A model generated the notes under the pieces. It was not told the DNA's origin, did no database searches, and saw nothing but the letters and a program-made list of their open reading frames with translations. From DASXRU01 sp036506395 (GTDB lineage: Bacteria > Acidobacteriota > Blastocatellia > Pyrinomonadales > Pyrinomonadaceae), in the NCBI GenBank assembly GCA_036506395.1, contig DASXRU010000073.1, forward strand, positions 4,162-68,161: a stretch of DNA of 64,000 nt, given 5' to 3'. Of the stretch, positions 7,922 through 16,264 are shown in pieces. The position numbers and the translations under genes were made by a program. The stretch's first letter is position 1; every line of letters starts with the position of its first letter.

Positions 7922-9721
7922 ATGGTGTTCTTTATGAGATTCGTCCTGCTTTTGCTTGTTGCACTAACTACTCTTCCAATCGCGATTGCTCAGACCCAAC
8001 CGCCCACGGATCCTTTGGTGCAAGTATTGGTCACCAAAGGCGTGCTAACAACTGAAGAAGCGCGGTCAATTTCCGACAACGATTCGCCTGCGGAACAACG
8101 CGATCGGCTGGCGGCGCTGTTGCGAGACAAGGGCGTCATCTCAGCAGCCGAGTTTGAAGCGGTGCGCACTAACACAGGTGTCAGCGCATCTGGCCCACCG
8201 ATATTGAACGCCGATTACAAAACTGAGGCTTCTGCAAAAGCTACCGCGCCGCCACAACCGTCGCCTCCAACTGTTATTGCGGCAGTAGCGCCGGTCCGTT
8301 TGCTTGGCATCGACACGCCAAAACGCGAAGGCCTTATACCAGACATCAAACTTGGCACTGGCGCAAGACTGAAGCTGTACGGAATTTTCAAGACGAGTAT
8401 CATTCACGATTCATCCTCGCCACAGGGAAATGATTTTCCACTGCCTTTGCTGGCCGCCGACACTGGTCCAAATGATTCACCTGAGTTTCACCTGCGCGCG
8501 CGAGGCCTGCGTTTGGGCGCAAACTTCGAGTGGGTTGATCCGGCTCCCAAGATGACTATCACGGGAAAGATTGAGTTCGACTTCGAAGGTGATTTTACCC
8601 GCGTGAATAACCGCAACATCACTTCGATTCGGTCGAGCCAGCCTTCTATTCGACTGGCCTGGGTGAGGATTGATCGCCGATTCGACGACAACAACAGCGC
8701 CTTTGCTCTGTTTGGACAGGACTGGTCGCCGTTCGTCTCATCGACCATGCCGAACATGATCGAGAACACAAACTTCGGCGGTATCGGCTATGGCGCGGCC
8801 TATACGCGTATCCCACAAGCGCGGTTTGGCTTCAATCACAAGTTTGGTGGTTCACGCGATTTTAGATTTGGCCCCGAGATCGCGATCGTGCTGCCCGCGT
8901 TCGGCGATTTGCCTACGGATGTCGCCAATCAGTTGGCGTTTGGCGAAAGACAGGGAGCCGATTCGCAACAACCAGGTATTCAGGGGAGAGCAGTATTTCA
9001 ATGGCAACTCGATAAAGCTGCGAACGTACCGGCTGCGCAGTTCATTGTTAGTTTTGAGCATGCGCGCAGAAGAGCAATCGTGACGGCCGCAAATGTGCCT
9101 GCCGCCTTTAGAGCTGCGTTTCCAAGTGGCGCCGAAGTTGGTAGCAGCAGCCACGGTTTTTCGGTTGAGACACAACTGCCGACGCATTTTGCGACGGTAG
9201 TTGGCAAGTATTACAGCGGCTCCGATCTGAGGTTCTTTCTTGCCGGGCAACTGCTTTCAAATTTCAACGACACTTTCGGATTAACAAGCACGGCTACGGC
9301 CTCTTCGATTGATGGCGCCTCCACAGTTGTTTTCGGCTTGCTCAACGGCGTGCCGGTAGTAGCGCCACAACGACCCGTGCGTGCCCAAGGTGGATTCATC
9401 CAAGTCGGCTTTCCACTCTCACGCATTTTTGATGCCGATCCAAAAGGACGCAACGCCGGATGGACCGCTTACCTCTATTACGGAGACGATCAGGCGACGG
9501 CGCGGGATGCGCGACGGTTTGGCGCGCGCGGGGATCGCAGCGATTTGTTCTCCGGAAATATTCAATACAAGTGGAACCAATGGGTGACGTTTGGATACGA
9601 ACAGGGCTACTACCGCACGCGCGCGGATTTTCGCACTGGACTACTTCCGCTGTTTCGCGGCGTCCCGAGTTTCACTACTCACAACATTCGATCGGAGTTC
9701 GCTGCGATCTTTACTTTCTAG
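7922..9721 (+). CDS. Outer-membrane porin, phosphate-selective O/P type
   Basis: About 599 aa with a signal peptide (hydrophobic stretch ending PIAIA-Q). A short SHOCT/periplasmic helical segment follows, containing VTKGVLTTEEARSI and a second copy-like RDKGVISAAEFEAV. After a Pro/Ala linker comes a beta-barrel domain (from about residue 145) with alternating patterns such as LKLYGIFKTSIIHDSS and FALFGQDWSPFVSS, ending in Phe as expected for barrel proteins. The chosen ATG 7922 lies eight bases after AAGGAG; GTG 7919 is an alternative. It follows the formate dehydrogenase operon by about 70 bases and may admit formate or another anion, which is inference. Confidence 0.75.
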   Translation: MVFFMRFVLLLLVALTTLPIAIAQTQPPTDPLVQVLVTKGVLTTEEARSISDNDSPAEQRDRLAALLRDKGVISAAEFEAVRTNTGVSASGPPILNADYKTEASAKATAPPQPSPPTVIAAVAPVRLLGIDTPKREGLIPDIKLGTGARLKLYGIFKTSIIHDSSSPQGNDFPLPLLAADTGPNDSPEFHLRARGLRLGANFEWVDPAPKMTITGKIEFDFEGDFTRVNNRNITSIRSSQPSIRLAWVRIDRRFDDNNSAFALFGQDWSPFVSSTMPNMIENTNFGGIGYGAAYTRIPQARFGFNHKFGGSRDFRFGPEIAIVLPAFGDLPTDVANQLAFGERQGADSQQPGIQGRAVFQWQLDKAANVPAAQFIVSFEHARRRAIVTAANVPAAFRAAFPSGAEVGSSSHGFSVETQLPTHFATVVGKYYSGSDLRFFLAGQLLSNFNDTFGLTSTATASSIDGASTVVFGLLNGVPVVAPQRPVRAQGGFIQVGFPLSRIFDADPKGRNAGWTAYLYYGDDQATARDARRFGARGDRSDLFSGNIQYKWNQWVTFGYEQGYYRTRADFRTGLLPLFRGVPSFTTHNIRSEFAAIFTF

Positions 9722-9770
9722 TTGGAAAGGGCGTGCTGCTGTTCGGAGCGCCCTGCCGGAGGGTTCGAAG

Positions 9771-9998
9771 ATGGCACTTAGCTTTGCTACAGACATTCGA
9801 CCGCTTTTTCGTGACACGCCCGACGTGGACAGTATGAAGGACATAGGCCTCGACCTTTCCTCTTACGAGGACGTTAAGGCCAGGGCGGAAGGGATCTACT
9901 CGAGATTGGAAGACGGCAGCATGCCCTGCGATGGCCCCTGGCCTAAAGAGCAGGTGTCGCTGTTCAAACGTTGGATGGATGAAGGAATGCAACCGTGA
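9771..9998 (+). CDS. Small conserved protein next to formate dehydrogenase
   Basis: A 75-aa soluble protein without signal peptide, starting MALSFATDIRPLFRD and ending PKEQVSLFKRWMDEGM. The FATDIRPLFR start and the ending resemble the flanks of cytochrome c-like domains, but no CxxCH is present. Similar short proteins are known as conserved hypotheticals. GGAGG lies about nine bases before ATG 9771. Its stop overlaps the next gene's GTG (GTGA, 9995-9998), so the two are probably made together. Confidence 0.65.
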   Translation: MALSFATDIRPLFRDTPDVDSMKDIGLDLSSYEDVKARAEGIYSRLEDGSMPCDGPWPKEQVSLFKRWMDEGMQP

Positions 9999-10690
9999 CA
10001 CTTCGCAACTCTATGATGGTTCGACCGACGATCGTCGCCGTTAGCGGATTTTCATCGAATGTTGGCAAGACAACATTGGTGTGCGAACTACTGCGGCAAC
10101 TGCCCGGCTGGGAAGCGATCAAGCTGACTCGTGGTCACTATCGTTCATGTGGCCGCGATCCCGCCGGATGCTGTGTCAGCGATCTACTTCGCGATGAGCC
10201 GGTCATTCGTTCTGGCCGCGACTCCAACTATCAGGCTGGCAAGGACACCGGCCGCTTCTGGGATGCGGGCGCATCGAATGTGCACTGGGTAATCGTCAAA
10301 GACGATCAGGTCGAGCAGGGAATCACTCAGGCACTCGAACGCGTCGAAGCCATGGGAGTAATCGTGGAAGGAAATAGCTTTCTCGAATACATCAAAGCTG
10401 ATCTGGCGATCATGTGCGCACGATCGGAAGGCGGAACCATTAAGGCGTCTGCGCGGAAAGCCCTGGCGCGAAGTGATGTCCTGTATTTGTCGTCATTGGA
10501 CGCGAGAGCCACAGACGCGAAAGCTGAATTCGACGCATTCTGTGCAGGACTTAAGCTTCCTTTGGACCTAAGCAGATTGCCAGTTGTTACACGTCAGGAC
10601 CTGCAGTGGCTCCAGTCGAGAATCTACCAGCCGTCACAGGTCCCGCAATCTCCCAGACGTGTAGCGCTCGCTGCTGCTTCAAACTTTTAG
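9995..10690 (+). CDS. MobB-like P-loop NTPase
   Basis: A 231-aa cytoplasmic protein with a Walker A loop near residue 25 (SGFSSNVGKTTL). The rest resembles MobB-type proteins of molybdopterin guanine dinucleotide synthesis, including a conserved IVEGNSFLEY near 125. Between these lies a Cys-containing stretch (HYRSCGRDPAGCCVSD) that could bind metal. Coupling to the small protein upstream and position after the molybdenum- and selenium-dependent formate dehydrogenase suggest a role in cofactor maturation; this is inference. GTG 9995 is taken as the start; ATG 10013 or 10016 would also work. Confidence 0.65.
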   Translation: MTLRNSMMVRPTIVAVSGFSSNVGKTTLVCELLRQLPGWEAIKLTRGHYRSCGRDPAGCCVSDLLRDEPVIRSGRDSNYQAGKDTGRFWDAGASNVHWVIVKDDQVEQGITQALERVEAMGVIVEGNSFLEYIKADLAIMCARSEGGTIKASARKALARSDVLYLSSLDARATDAKAEFDAFCAGLKLPLDLSRLPVVTRQDLQWLQSRIYQPSQVPQSPRRVALAAASNF

Positions 10691-10694
10691 GCAA

Positions 10695-10811
10695 ATGTTA
10701 GTTCGGGGTCTTATCCAGAATGTTCTTGCGTCAATGCTGCTGGCGAGTGGCGCATATGCACAGGAAACGGCAACCGAACGCGGCGCGAGACTGCCGAGCG
10801 CAGTTAGCTGA
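10695..10811 (+). pseudogene. Signal-peptide ORF, probably frameshifted
   Basis: ATG 10695 opens a 38-codon frame that is a clean signal peptide (MLVRGLIQNVLASMLLASG, cleavage after AYA) followed by only 15 residues before TGA 10809. A one-frame shift continues as LTYGTADPKKAARTRKK to a stop near 10858. This suggests a small exported protein of about 55 aa broken by one indel, or a short secreted peptide. No family recognised. Confidence 0.3.
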
Positions 10812-10944
10812 CATACGGCACAGCAGACCCGAAGAAAGCGGCTCGCACGCGCAAGAAATAGAAGCTAACACAGATGCCAAAACAAGCTACGTTTCGGCAA
10901 CGCCAGTCATTTCGTAGATTGATAAAAAACTCGGGGAGGTAGGC

Positions 10945-11466
10945 ATGAAAAGACAACTGTTCATATGGCTAACGGCAATAGCGATGGCAACTTCGCTGTT
11001 GACTTACGGAAGTGCTCAGAAGAGCGTGACGGTAGAAATAAGCAACGGGCAGGGCGAGAGCGTCGGTACCGCCAGGATATCGCCCGCAGGCCGAGGCGTG
11101 AGAATCACGCTTAATCTAAAGAATCTTCCGCCGGGCAAGCACGCGATTCACATACATCAAATGGCCAAATGCGAAGGGCCGATGTTCGAAACCGCTGGGC
11201 CGCATTTCAACCCGGCTGGTAAACAGCATGGCTTGAAGAACCCCATGGGACCACACGCCGGCGACATGAATAACTTCATAGTGCGCGCAAACGGCACTGC
11301 CCGCCTGACGATAACTGATGCCCGCGTGAATCTGGGAACTGGCGCGTACTCGTTGTTCACCGATGGGGGCACGTCCCTTGTTATTCACGCCAAGGCCGAT
11401 GACATGAAAACCGATCCATCTGGAAATTCGGGTGATCGAATCGCTTGTGGCGTGATCGCGAAATAG
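10945..11466 (+). CDS. sodC: Periplasmic Cu/Zn superoxide dismutase
   Basis: A 173-aa exported enzyme that dismutates superoxide. The signal peptide ends near residue 25 (YGSAQ). Copper ligands appear in HAIHIH and VIHAKADD; zinc ligands in PHFNP, KQHG and GPHAGD. The disulfide cysteines (AKCEGP and IACGVI) and the catalytic arginine region (SGNSGDRIAC) are present. GGGGAGG precedes ATG 10945. It may protect the oxygen-sensitive periplasmic formate dehydrogenase upstream, which is inference from proximity. Confidence 0.95.
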   Translation: MKRQLFIWLTAIAMATSLLTYGSAQKSVTVEISNGQGESVGTARISPAGRGVRITLNLKNLPPGKHAIHIHQMAKCEGPMFETAGPHFNPAGKQHGLKNPMGPHAGDMNNFIVRANGTARLTITDARVNLGTGAYSLFTDGGTSLVIHAKADDMKTDPSGNSGDRIACGVIAK

Positions 11467-11908
11467 GTTTGAAAATGTCGACGAATGGGCGCTTCTGCAG
11501 ATTGCGTTCTAAAGTTGTGTGACTGCTCGAGCGTTAACTTAGTAAAATAAGTTTTGCGTCGGCAATCGGCCAATGCTAGAAAAAATCAAGTGAGCAATTT
11601 ACTTGTAGCGGTGATGCTCGACCTATATCGGCACAATTGCACGAGCATTGATGACCACTTGACTGCCACAATCAAACTACGTCAGTACTCAATAATTCAA
11701 AGATTATCCGGAAAAATCATGCTGACAGCGCTCGCTTCGACCACGTAGTGTGAATTATATGGCGTCTGCCCCCCGAACGGCCGCGTTTATATGAAGACTT
11801 ACTCTGAAACGATAAAGGCACATTCGTGTGTGCGAGGGCCGCAAAGCCAACGGAGGTCTAAGTAGAAGCTGAATAATGCGGCGTCACTGTAAACAACAGT
11901 CAACGTAG
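11467..11908. other. Intergenic region after sodC
   Basis: No protein gene seen. The right part (about 11790-11865) contains an RNA-like motif and is followed by a strong hairpin, both listed separately. Confidence 0.4.
11790..11865 (+). ncRNA. Candidate structured RNA with GEMM-like core
   Basis: GGGCCGCAAAGCC followed by ACGGAGGTCTAAG resembles the 3' half of c-di-GMP-I (GEMM) riboswitch cores. A short stem GCACA/TGTGC lies 5', and ACTTA/TAAGT could close the fold. The GAAA tetraloop and second GEMM helix are not evident, and no plus-strand gene follows before the terminator at 11909-11943. It may be a degenerate riboswitch, a small RNA or a chance match. Confidence 0.2.
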
Positions 11909-11943
11909 AAAAGGCAGCACCAGTCCGCTGGTACTGCCTTTTT
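11909..11943. terminator. Bidirectional intrinsic terminator
   Basis: GGCAG(C)ACCAG and CTGGT(A)CTGCC pair across a TCCG loop, flanked by A-rich and T-rich tracts on both sides. It ends the minus-strand Cys-rich gene (stop at 11978) and could also stop plus-strand transcripts from the RNA-like element. Confidence 0.85.
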
Positions 11944-11977
11944 ACAGCTTCCGAAACTACCGGAAGGGAAAATGGGG

Positions 11978-13000
11978 TTATTCCTCCGGTGCCGGGCACT
12001 CGAACTGCGCGCGCTCTGAATCAAGGTCGTTCGTGATGGCGACGCAGTCTCCTTCTCCGCCGCACAGAAACTCTTCTGCCGCGGCAAGGTTCTCCGCAGT
12101 CAAGTCTATGTACTCCTGACTGGCGCCGTTCGCGATATTCAGCCTGGCAACGATGACCTGGTGCAAGAGGGCCGTGGTGCAGTCGCCTTCACCCGGCGTT
12201 GTGAGAAGGATAGCCTCCAACTGCTCGGCAGTGTAAGAGGTGCAACCGACGGTCAACCCGCTCTCCAGAACGCTCTCGGGCCAGGCGTCCTCCTGGCAAC
12301 CTTCACCCAAGGTGCAGAACATTGAGTGGGTCGCCCAGAAGTCCAGACTCTTGACGTTGGGATCGCATGCGATGGGGCAGTCTAAGGTGGAACAGGTCAA
12401 ATTCGCCGTGAAGTCGCTCCGCTGTCGCGTGCTGTTGGCGTGAGCAAAGGCACGGAACACGTAGTTGTGACCGCATAAGAGCTTCACATCCGGGCAATCA
12501 GTGGACACCCCGCTATCGAGCAGGAGGTCGCCGATCCGGACGGTGACCGATTGGCCTGCCGCGAGGTTGTAGTTCGAGAAGTCGGCATTGCCAGAGAACG
12601 ACGCCTTGCAGAGAGACTCACCGCAGGTCGGACCGCCGTTTATATCGGGTGGACAGCTTGAATCAGCCGGCCATCCGAATTGTTCGTAATCGCCTGTTGT
12701 CTGCCACTGTATGGTGAACCCGGCGGGCGCGCCGGTGGGAGACCCGGCCGTGACGTTGATGTCAATGTAGTCCTGGCCCGCACCTCCGCACGAGATGATC
12801 GGCGTGGACATCTTTGGCTTGCCTGCGGCGGAACCAGGCGTGCTGATGAGAAACATCGCAGCAACCGCAATCACAGCAAACCCAAGTATCGCGAAGGCAA
12901 GTGTCTCGCGTCTACAGTATTTCTTGATAGTCTTACTCACGACTTTTCTTTCTCCTCTCTTCAGAACCGGTTTATTCCGCTCGGTTAAACCCATAACCAC
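11978..13000 (-). CDS. Secreted or anchored Cys-rich protein, unknown function
   Basis: 340 aa. A basic N-terminus is followed by one hydrophobic segment (residues about 33-56, LAFAILGFAVIAVAAMFLIS), fitting a signal peptide or anchor. An Ig/Fn3-like stretch (about 65-120) follows, then a domain with 15 or more cysteines. The C-terminal part contains SLDFWATHSMFC, YTAEQLEAILL and LLHQVIVARLNIANGA, which matches the pattern of a domain seen in exported proteins of environmental bacteria (FW.xH ... YT.eel ... AakLNiaNGA). No catalytic motif is recognised. It is monocistronic, with a terminator 35 bases downstream. Confidence 0.65.
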   Translation of the reverse strand: MVMGLTERNKPVLKRGERKVVSKTIKKYCRRETLAFAILGFAVIAVAAMFLISTPGSAAGKPKMSTPIISCGGAGQDYIDINVTAGSPTGAPAGFTIQWQTTGDYEQFGWPADSSCPPDINGGPTCGESLCKASFSGNADFSNYNLAAGQSVTVRIGDLLLDSGVSTDCPDVKLLCGHNYVFRAFAHANSTRQRSDFTANLTCSTLDCPIACDPNVKSLDFWATHSMFCTLGEGCQEDAWPESVLESGLTVGCTSYTAEQLEAILLTTPGEGDCTTALLHQVIVARLNIANGASQEYIDLTAENLAAAEEFLCGGEGDCVAITNDLDSERAQFECPAPEE

Positions 13001-13038
13001 CGGCTAAACCGGAGGGTCATTTGCGGCTGAAGCTTATA

Positions 13039-13101
13039 CTGAAACCTTAAAAGCGAAGAGGCATCCCGGCTAGCGGGCCGGCTCTGAGGACTAAGGTTCA
13101 G
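13039..13101 (+). ncRNA. Candidate structured element with long closing stem
   Basis: CTGAAACCTTA (13039-13049) pairs with TAAGGTTCAG (13092-13101). Inside, CCCGGCTAGCGGG can form a small hairpin. The order of GGGCCG then AGGACTAAGG recalls the RNA-like element at 11790-11865. Neither transcription nor a downstream plus-strand gene is evident. Confidence 0.2.
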
Positions 13102-13962
13102 CACGCCTTAATTCTCAACTGGCGGTCATGTCTTAGTTAGAGGTAACGCGAACTGTCATTTTGCGGATGAGAGAACCAAGACCCCTCCCAGTCTACGATC
13201 CTGCTCTCGCAGCGAAATATTGGTTATCGCCCCTAATAGATCTAATCGATAAACTGCTCAATGGCACTGGATCAACCACAAAATAATCGCGGCGTCCGTG
13301 CCGGCGCGTGGATATTTCTAGTAGTCGGGAAACCGGCACATCTTGCGCTGAAGCCACGGTTTTGTAAAGGCCTTGAGCCGTATCTTCCGCTTTCAAAAGT
13401 CTAAGAACTTCTCGTCGTTTTTCTTCGTGTCAAAGCAATGAACTCAGGCAGTGTTTTTTGGAGCTCCTAGTGCTAATCATGTGCCGCCACTGCCTACTGC
13501 CGCACAGGCCAAAGGCCGAACCGCCTTCCAAAAAACGAAGTCAACACCAGAGTCAAAAGAGCAGTTACGAAAGCTGCGAGTCGTTTTCTTTTCAGTCTTG
13601 GGAAAGGGGCCGGTAGCAATTCTCATTCGGTTGCGACACTGTGCAGTTGAGCGCTCAGCCTCGCATTTTCGCGGACACCGTGCGCCGTGGAGTGCTATTC
13701 CTGAAGATGCGATCTGTGTAGCGTGCGCCGTGGATGGCAGTGCACACCTTCCGACTGCAAAAGGATTCTCATTTTGAGTTGAAAGATGCGTGGTCAAAGC
13801 GAGGGGTTTTTGAGTTGATTCTGCTAACAAGAATCACGCGCGATAGCCGAAAAAATTGTGGAGAAATTGTGGGGCAATTAACAGAAACCCACACAATCTG
13901 GCGTATACTGGCGCAGTAGCTAACGGGTGCAACTATACACGCCACACCAGGCGCATACTTTC

Positions 13963-13994
13963 AAGGCCGGGTTCGAGCGCCGTCGCCCGCTCCA
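13963..13994 (+). repeat. tRNA-Gly-like 3' fragment
   Basis: The sequence GGGTTCGAG followed by CGTCGCCCGCTCCA matches the T-arm and acceptor 3' half, including CCA, of bacterial tRNA-Gly (acceptor CGCCCGC-T-CCA). The 5' half of a tRNA is not recognisable upstream, and the T-stem no longer pairs. It could be an attachment-site relic left by an integrated element or a decayed tRNA gene. Confidence 0.35.
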
Positions 13995-14065
13995 GGCTCC
14001 TTCGAAAACAGGGAGCTGCATGGTCCGGTGGTCGAGACCATGTCGATGGTTAATGGAGACAAACC

Positions 14066-14758
14066 ATGAAAACGCTGATGCTTTTGCCGGTTCTCCTGGC
14101 GCTTTCTGTTCCAGGTCAGACCCCGGCTCCCGCCGAATCTTTCCCGGTGACGGTACTCAGCTCCAGGTGGTTCAAGAGCCGGCAGACAATCGAGAAGCCA
14201 GACTCCACCGGAAGCGTACCCGCTGGGGCCATGATACAAGCCAATAAGGCCTGGGAACGAAACCGAAGATCGGACGCTCCTAGGGCGGGAGAGCCCGATC
14301 CAAATGTCGATAGCATGGACGGGCGTAGAGCAGCGATGGAGAAGAGCGTGCAGGAATCGCGCGGGCCCAAACCGGCAGATGGCTTTGCGTACCGGGCCAA
14401 AATCAAGAACGCGAGCACCAAAACTATAGAAGTCCTGTTCTGGGAATATCAATTCATGCCCTCGGCGAACCCAACAACTGTTTCGCATCGCCAGTTTCTT
14501 TGTGGCGTCAATATCAAGCCCCAGAAAGACATTGATGTGCAGGGGTTCAGCTTGTCCGGTCCCGGCGACGTGATCAATGTGGGAAGCGTGGCTAACGAGT
14601 CCCGAAATGGTTTGCAGGAGAGGGTTGTGATCAATCGCGTCGAATACTCGGACGGAACAATCTGGCAGCGGAAGGACTGGAATTTTGGCGAGGTGAAGTT
14701 AAGTGTTGCTCGTGCCCTTCAAGGAGCCTGGGCGCCAGGTATGTGCAAAGGCCTTTGA
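14066..14758 (+). CDS. Exported protein, unknown function
   Basis: 230 aa with a short signal peptide (MKTLMLLPVLLALSVPGQ). The central region is charged and probably disordered (about 50-110). The C-terminal half (about 115-215) looks like a small beta-sandwich, with IKNASTKTIEVLFWEYQF and the terminal motif INRVEYSDGTIW. The lipoprotein at 51062-51526 has a comparable C-terminal EVIFKDGTRW motif, so the two may be distant relatives. It starts a short plus-strand group with the next two genes. No function can be named. Confidence 0.65.
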   Translation: MKTLMLLPVLLALSVPGQTPAPAESFPVTVLSSRWFKSRQTIEKPDSTGSVPAGAMIQANKAWERNRRSDAPRAGEPDPNVDSMDGRRAAMEKSVQESRGPKPADGFAYRAKIKNASTKTIEVLFWEYQFMPSANPTTVSHRQFLCGVNIKPQKDIDVQGFSLSGPGDVINVGSVANESRNGLQERVVINRVEYSDGTIWQRKDWNFGEVKLSVARALQGAWAPGMCKGL

Positions 14759-14794
14759 AACTTCGAGCGGGCCAGGATTTAGAAGGAAGGACTT

Positions 14795-15418
14795 ATGAAT
14801 ACCAGACTCATGATAACCGCGGGCGCTCTCGTGTTGCTGATCGCCATCACAGGCATGGCCCAGGACCGCGCGACGGGAAGTATTAAAGGAAAAGTTCGCG
14901 TCGAGAAGGGAACGCCGGAAGGGGTTGTGGTTGTGCTGCGGCAGGGTGAACGCGAAATCAGCCGCACCACTGCCGGCAAGAAAGGCGATTTCGTGATTCC
15001 ACGTATCGCGCCGGGAACTTATGGCGTCAGTTTTCGCAAGCCTGGACTGAGCGTCGGGTCGATTGACAATATTGAAGTGCGCGCCGGCAAGACGCGTTCC
15101 CTGGGTGATCGGCTGATCCTCTCGATTGACGAAGGCTCAATCGCTTTCATCCGAGGCAGCGTATTCACGGAAGCGGGCCGTAGCGCGCCGGGCGTGCGGG
15201 TCGAGCTGGCAAGAGTTTTGGGTGATGGCTCAGTGAAAAAGCTGGATGCGCGAATGACGAATGAAACTGGCCAGTTTGTTTTTCGCCTGACACCCGAGGT
15301 TGCGACGTATCGGCTGACACTGAAAGCTGATGGGGCCCAGCCGGCGAGCCAGGATGTCGAGGTGGACGGCGCGGCGGTGTATCGTCGAGCGCTTACCCTC
15401 AAACCTGCGACGAATTAG
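14795..15418 (+). CDS. Exported carboxypeptidase-regulatory-like (CNA-B) domain protein
   Basis: 207 aa. A signal peptide (residues 1-23, ending GMAQ) is followed by two repeats of the transthyretin-like beta-sandwich: GSIKGKVRVEKGTPEGVVVVL...PGTYGVSF (about 30-95), and FIRGSVFTEAGRSAPGVRVEL...TYRLTLKA (about 112-190). Such domains are structural and common in surface proteins of Acidobacteriota. AAGGAAGG precedes ATG 14795, which lies 36 bases after the preceding gene. Confidence 0.78.
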   Translation: MNTRLMITAGALVLLIAITGMAQDRATGSIKGKVRVEKGTPEGVVVVLRQGEREISRTTAGKKGDFVIPRIAPGTYGVSFRKPGLSVGSIDNIEVRAGKTRSLGDRLILSIDEGSIAFIRGSVFTEAGRSAPGVRVELARVLGDGSVKKLDARMTNETGQFVFRLTPEVATYRLTLKADGAQPASQDVEVDGAAVYRRALTLKPATN

Positions 15419-15436
15419 GTTCGACAACATTCCAAA

Positions 15437-15679
15437 ATGTCCGAGCGGGAAGAATTCCTGACTGCGCGGCAGCTTGCCGAGATTCTTCAGGTGAGCGAGT
15501 CAACCGTGCGCCGGCTGGCGCAAAAGCGCCGCATCCCTTCCGTTCGTCTAACACCCCGCCTGACTCGTTTTCACCTTGACGCTGTGCGCGAGGCGCTCGA
15601 TGTCCCGCGCGTGCGCGTGCCGGGTGATGAGCGAGTGGACGATTCGCAGATGTCCTTCGAAGATTTGCTTTCCAGCTGA
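15437..15679 (+). CDS. Excisionase/MerR-like helix-turn-helix protein
   Basis: An 80-aa cytoplasmic protein. Residues 8-55 form the HTH_17-type fold (LTARQLAEILQVSESTVRRLAQKRRIPSVRL, interrupted here by no gap), typical of excisionases and small DNA-binding modulators. The C-terminal 25 residues are acidic. No integrase is adjacent, so a recombination role is not implied. It could regulate the exported proteins just upstream; the gap is 18 bases. Confidence 0.75.
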   Translation: MSEREEFLTARQLAEILQVSESTVRRLAQKRRIPSVRLTPRLTRFHLDAVREALDVPRVRVPGDERVDDSQMSFEDLLSS

Positions 15680-15709
15680 CGGATGTTCGACAAACCAGAG
15701 TCGTCGAAA

Positions 15710-16264
15710 TCATTTCGCCGGTCGCGGCAGGCGTGAAACGTTAACCTCGATCCAACGGCCATTCTGCTTGACGTAAACCCGCGGCGGTCTAATAGAAAAC
15801 TTTCTCCCGAACGCGGGATTCGTAGACAGAAAGCGCCGAACTGTCTGGTTGTCCCCGGTTGCTACTCGCCAGCTGTTATCCTCGCGAACCAGATACTGTT
15901 GCACCACGATTTTCCCCTCGGCGGGGATGGGTCGCAGCACGCTCCCGTACATCACCGTATCGACGACGGCCAAGTTGTTCGAAATGTGCACTGCGCCAAT
16001 GTCCAATCGATTGAGCTGGTACATGTCGCGCGTTCTTTGCAGGGTGGAGGTGAAGCGTTCGCGCGAGATGCGCGCGCGAGAACTCGAGGGCAGAATTTCG
16101 TAAAGCGAGGTGTACTGACCCGCCTTCAATTGGTCGAACACTCGCTGGACCACGGCGCGCACATCGCTTTCCTGCGTCATGGCGCCTGTCCCTGTCGCGA
16201 ATGAAACCAACAACAAGAACGCTGCCGCGACGACGGTTAGTGTTATCGCAGTTCTAATCTTCAT
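15710..16264 (-). CDS. Exported protein, NTF2/DUF-like fold, unknown function
   Basis: 184 aa from ATG 16264, chosen because GAGGAT lies six bases upstream and a signal peptide begins there (MKIRTAITLTVVAAAFLLLV). The mature part (QESDVRAVVQRVFDQLKAGQYTSLYEILPSSSR) has the helix-then-sheet pattern of SnoaL/NTF2-like domains. There is no catalytic signature. The start overlaps the stop of the small membrane protein upstream by 11 bases, indicating coupled translation. Confidence 0.6.
   Translation of the reverse strand: MKIRTAITLTVVAAAFLLLVSFATGTGAMTQESDVRAVVQRVFDQLKAGQYTSLYEILPSSSRARISRERFTSTLQRTRDMYQLNRLDIGAVHISNNLAVVDTVMYGSVLRPIPAEGKIVVQQYLVREDNSWRVATGDNQTVRRFLSTNPAFGRKFSIRPPRVYVKQNGRWIEVNVSRLPRPAK

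Larger units (their letters stand above)
13001..14065. other. About 1 kb without a supported gene
   Basis: Overlapping frames of 60-117 codons exist on both strands, but none has a family signature, good ribosome site or consistent codon use. Notable items inside are a foldable element (13039-13101) and a tRNA-Gly-like 3' fragment (13963-13994). The base composition and lack of genes suggest decayed or recently rearranged DNA. Confidence 0.45.

Noticed and set aside
13477..13830. 117-codon minus-strand frame in the gene-poor region
   Set aside because: No ribosome site, no domain, low-complexity Ala/Arg/Ser composition; an overlapping plus-strand frame is equally long.
13961..14488. 175-codon minus-strand frame ending GAGDGARTRP
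   Set aside because: The end is translated from the tRNA-Gly-like fragment and the rest is antisense to the gene at 14066.
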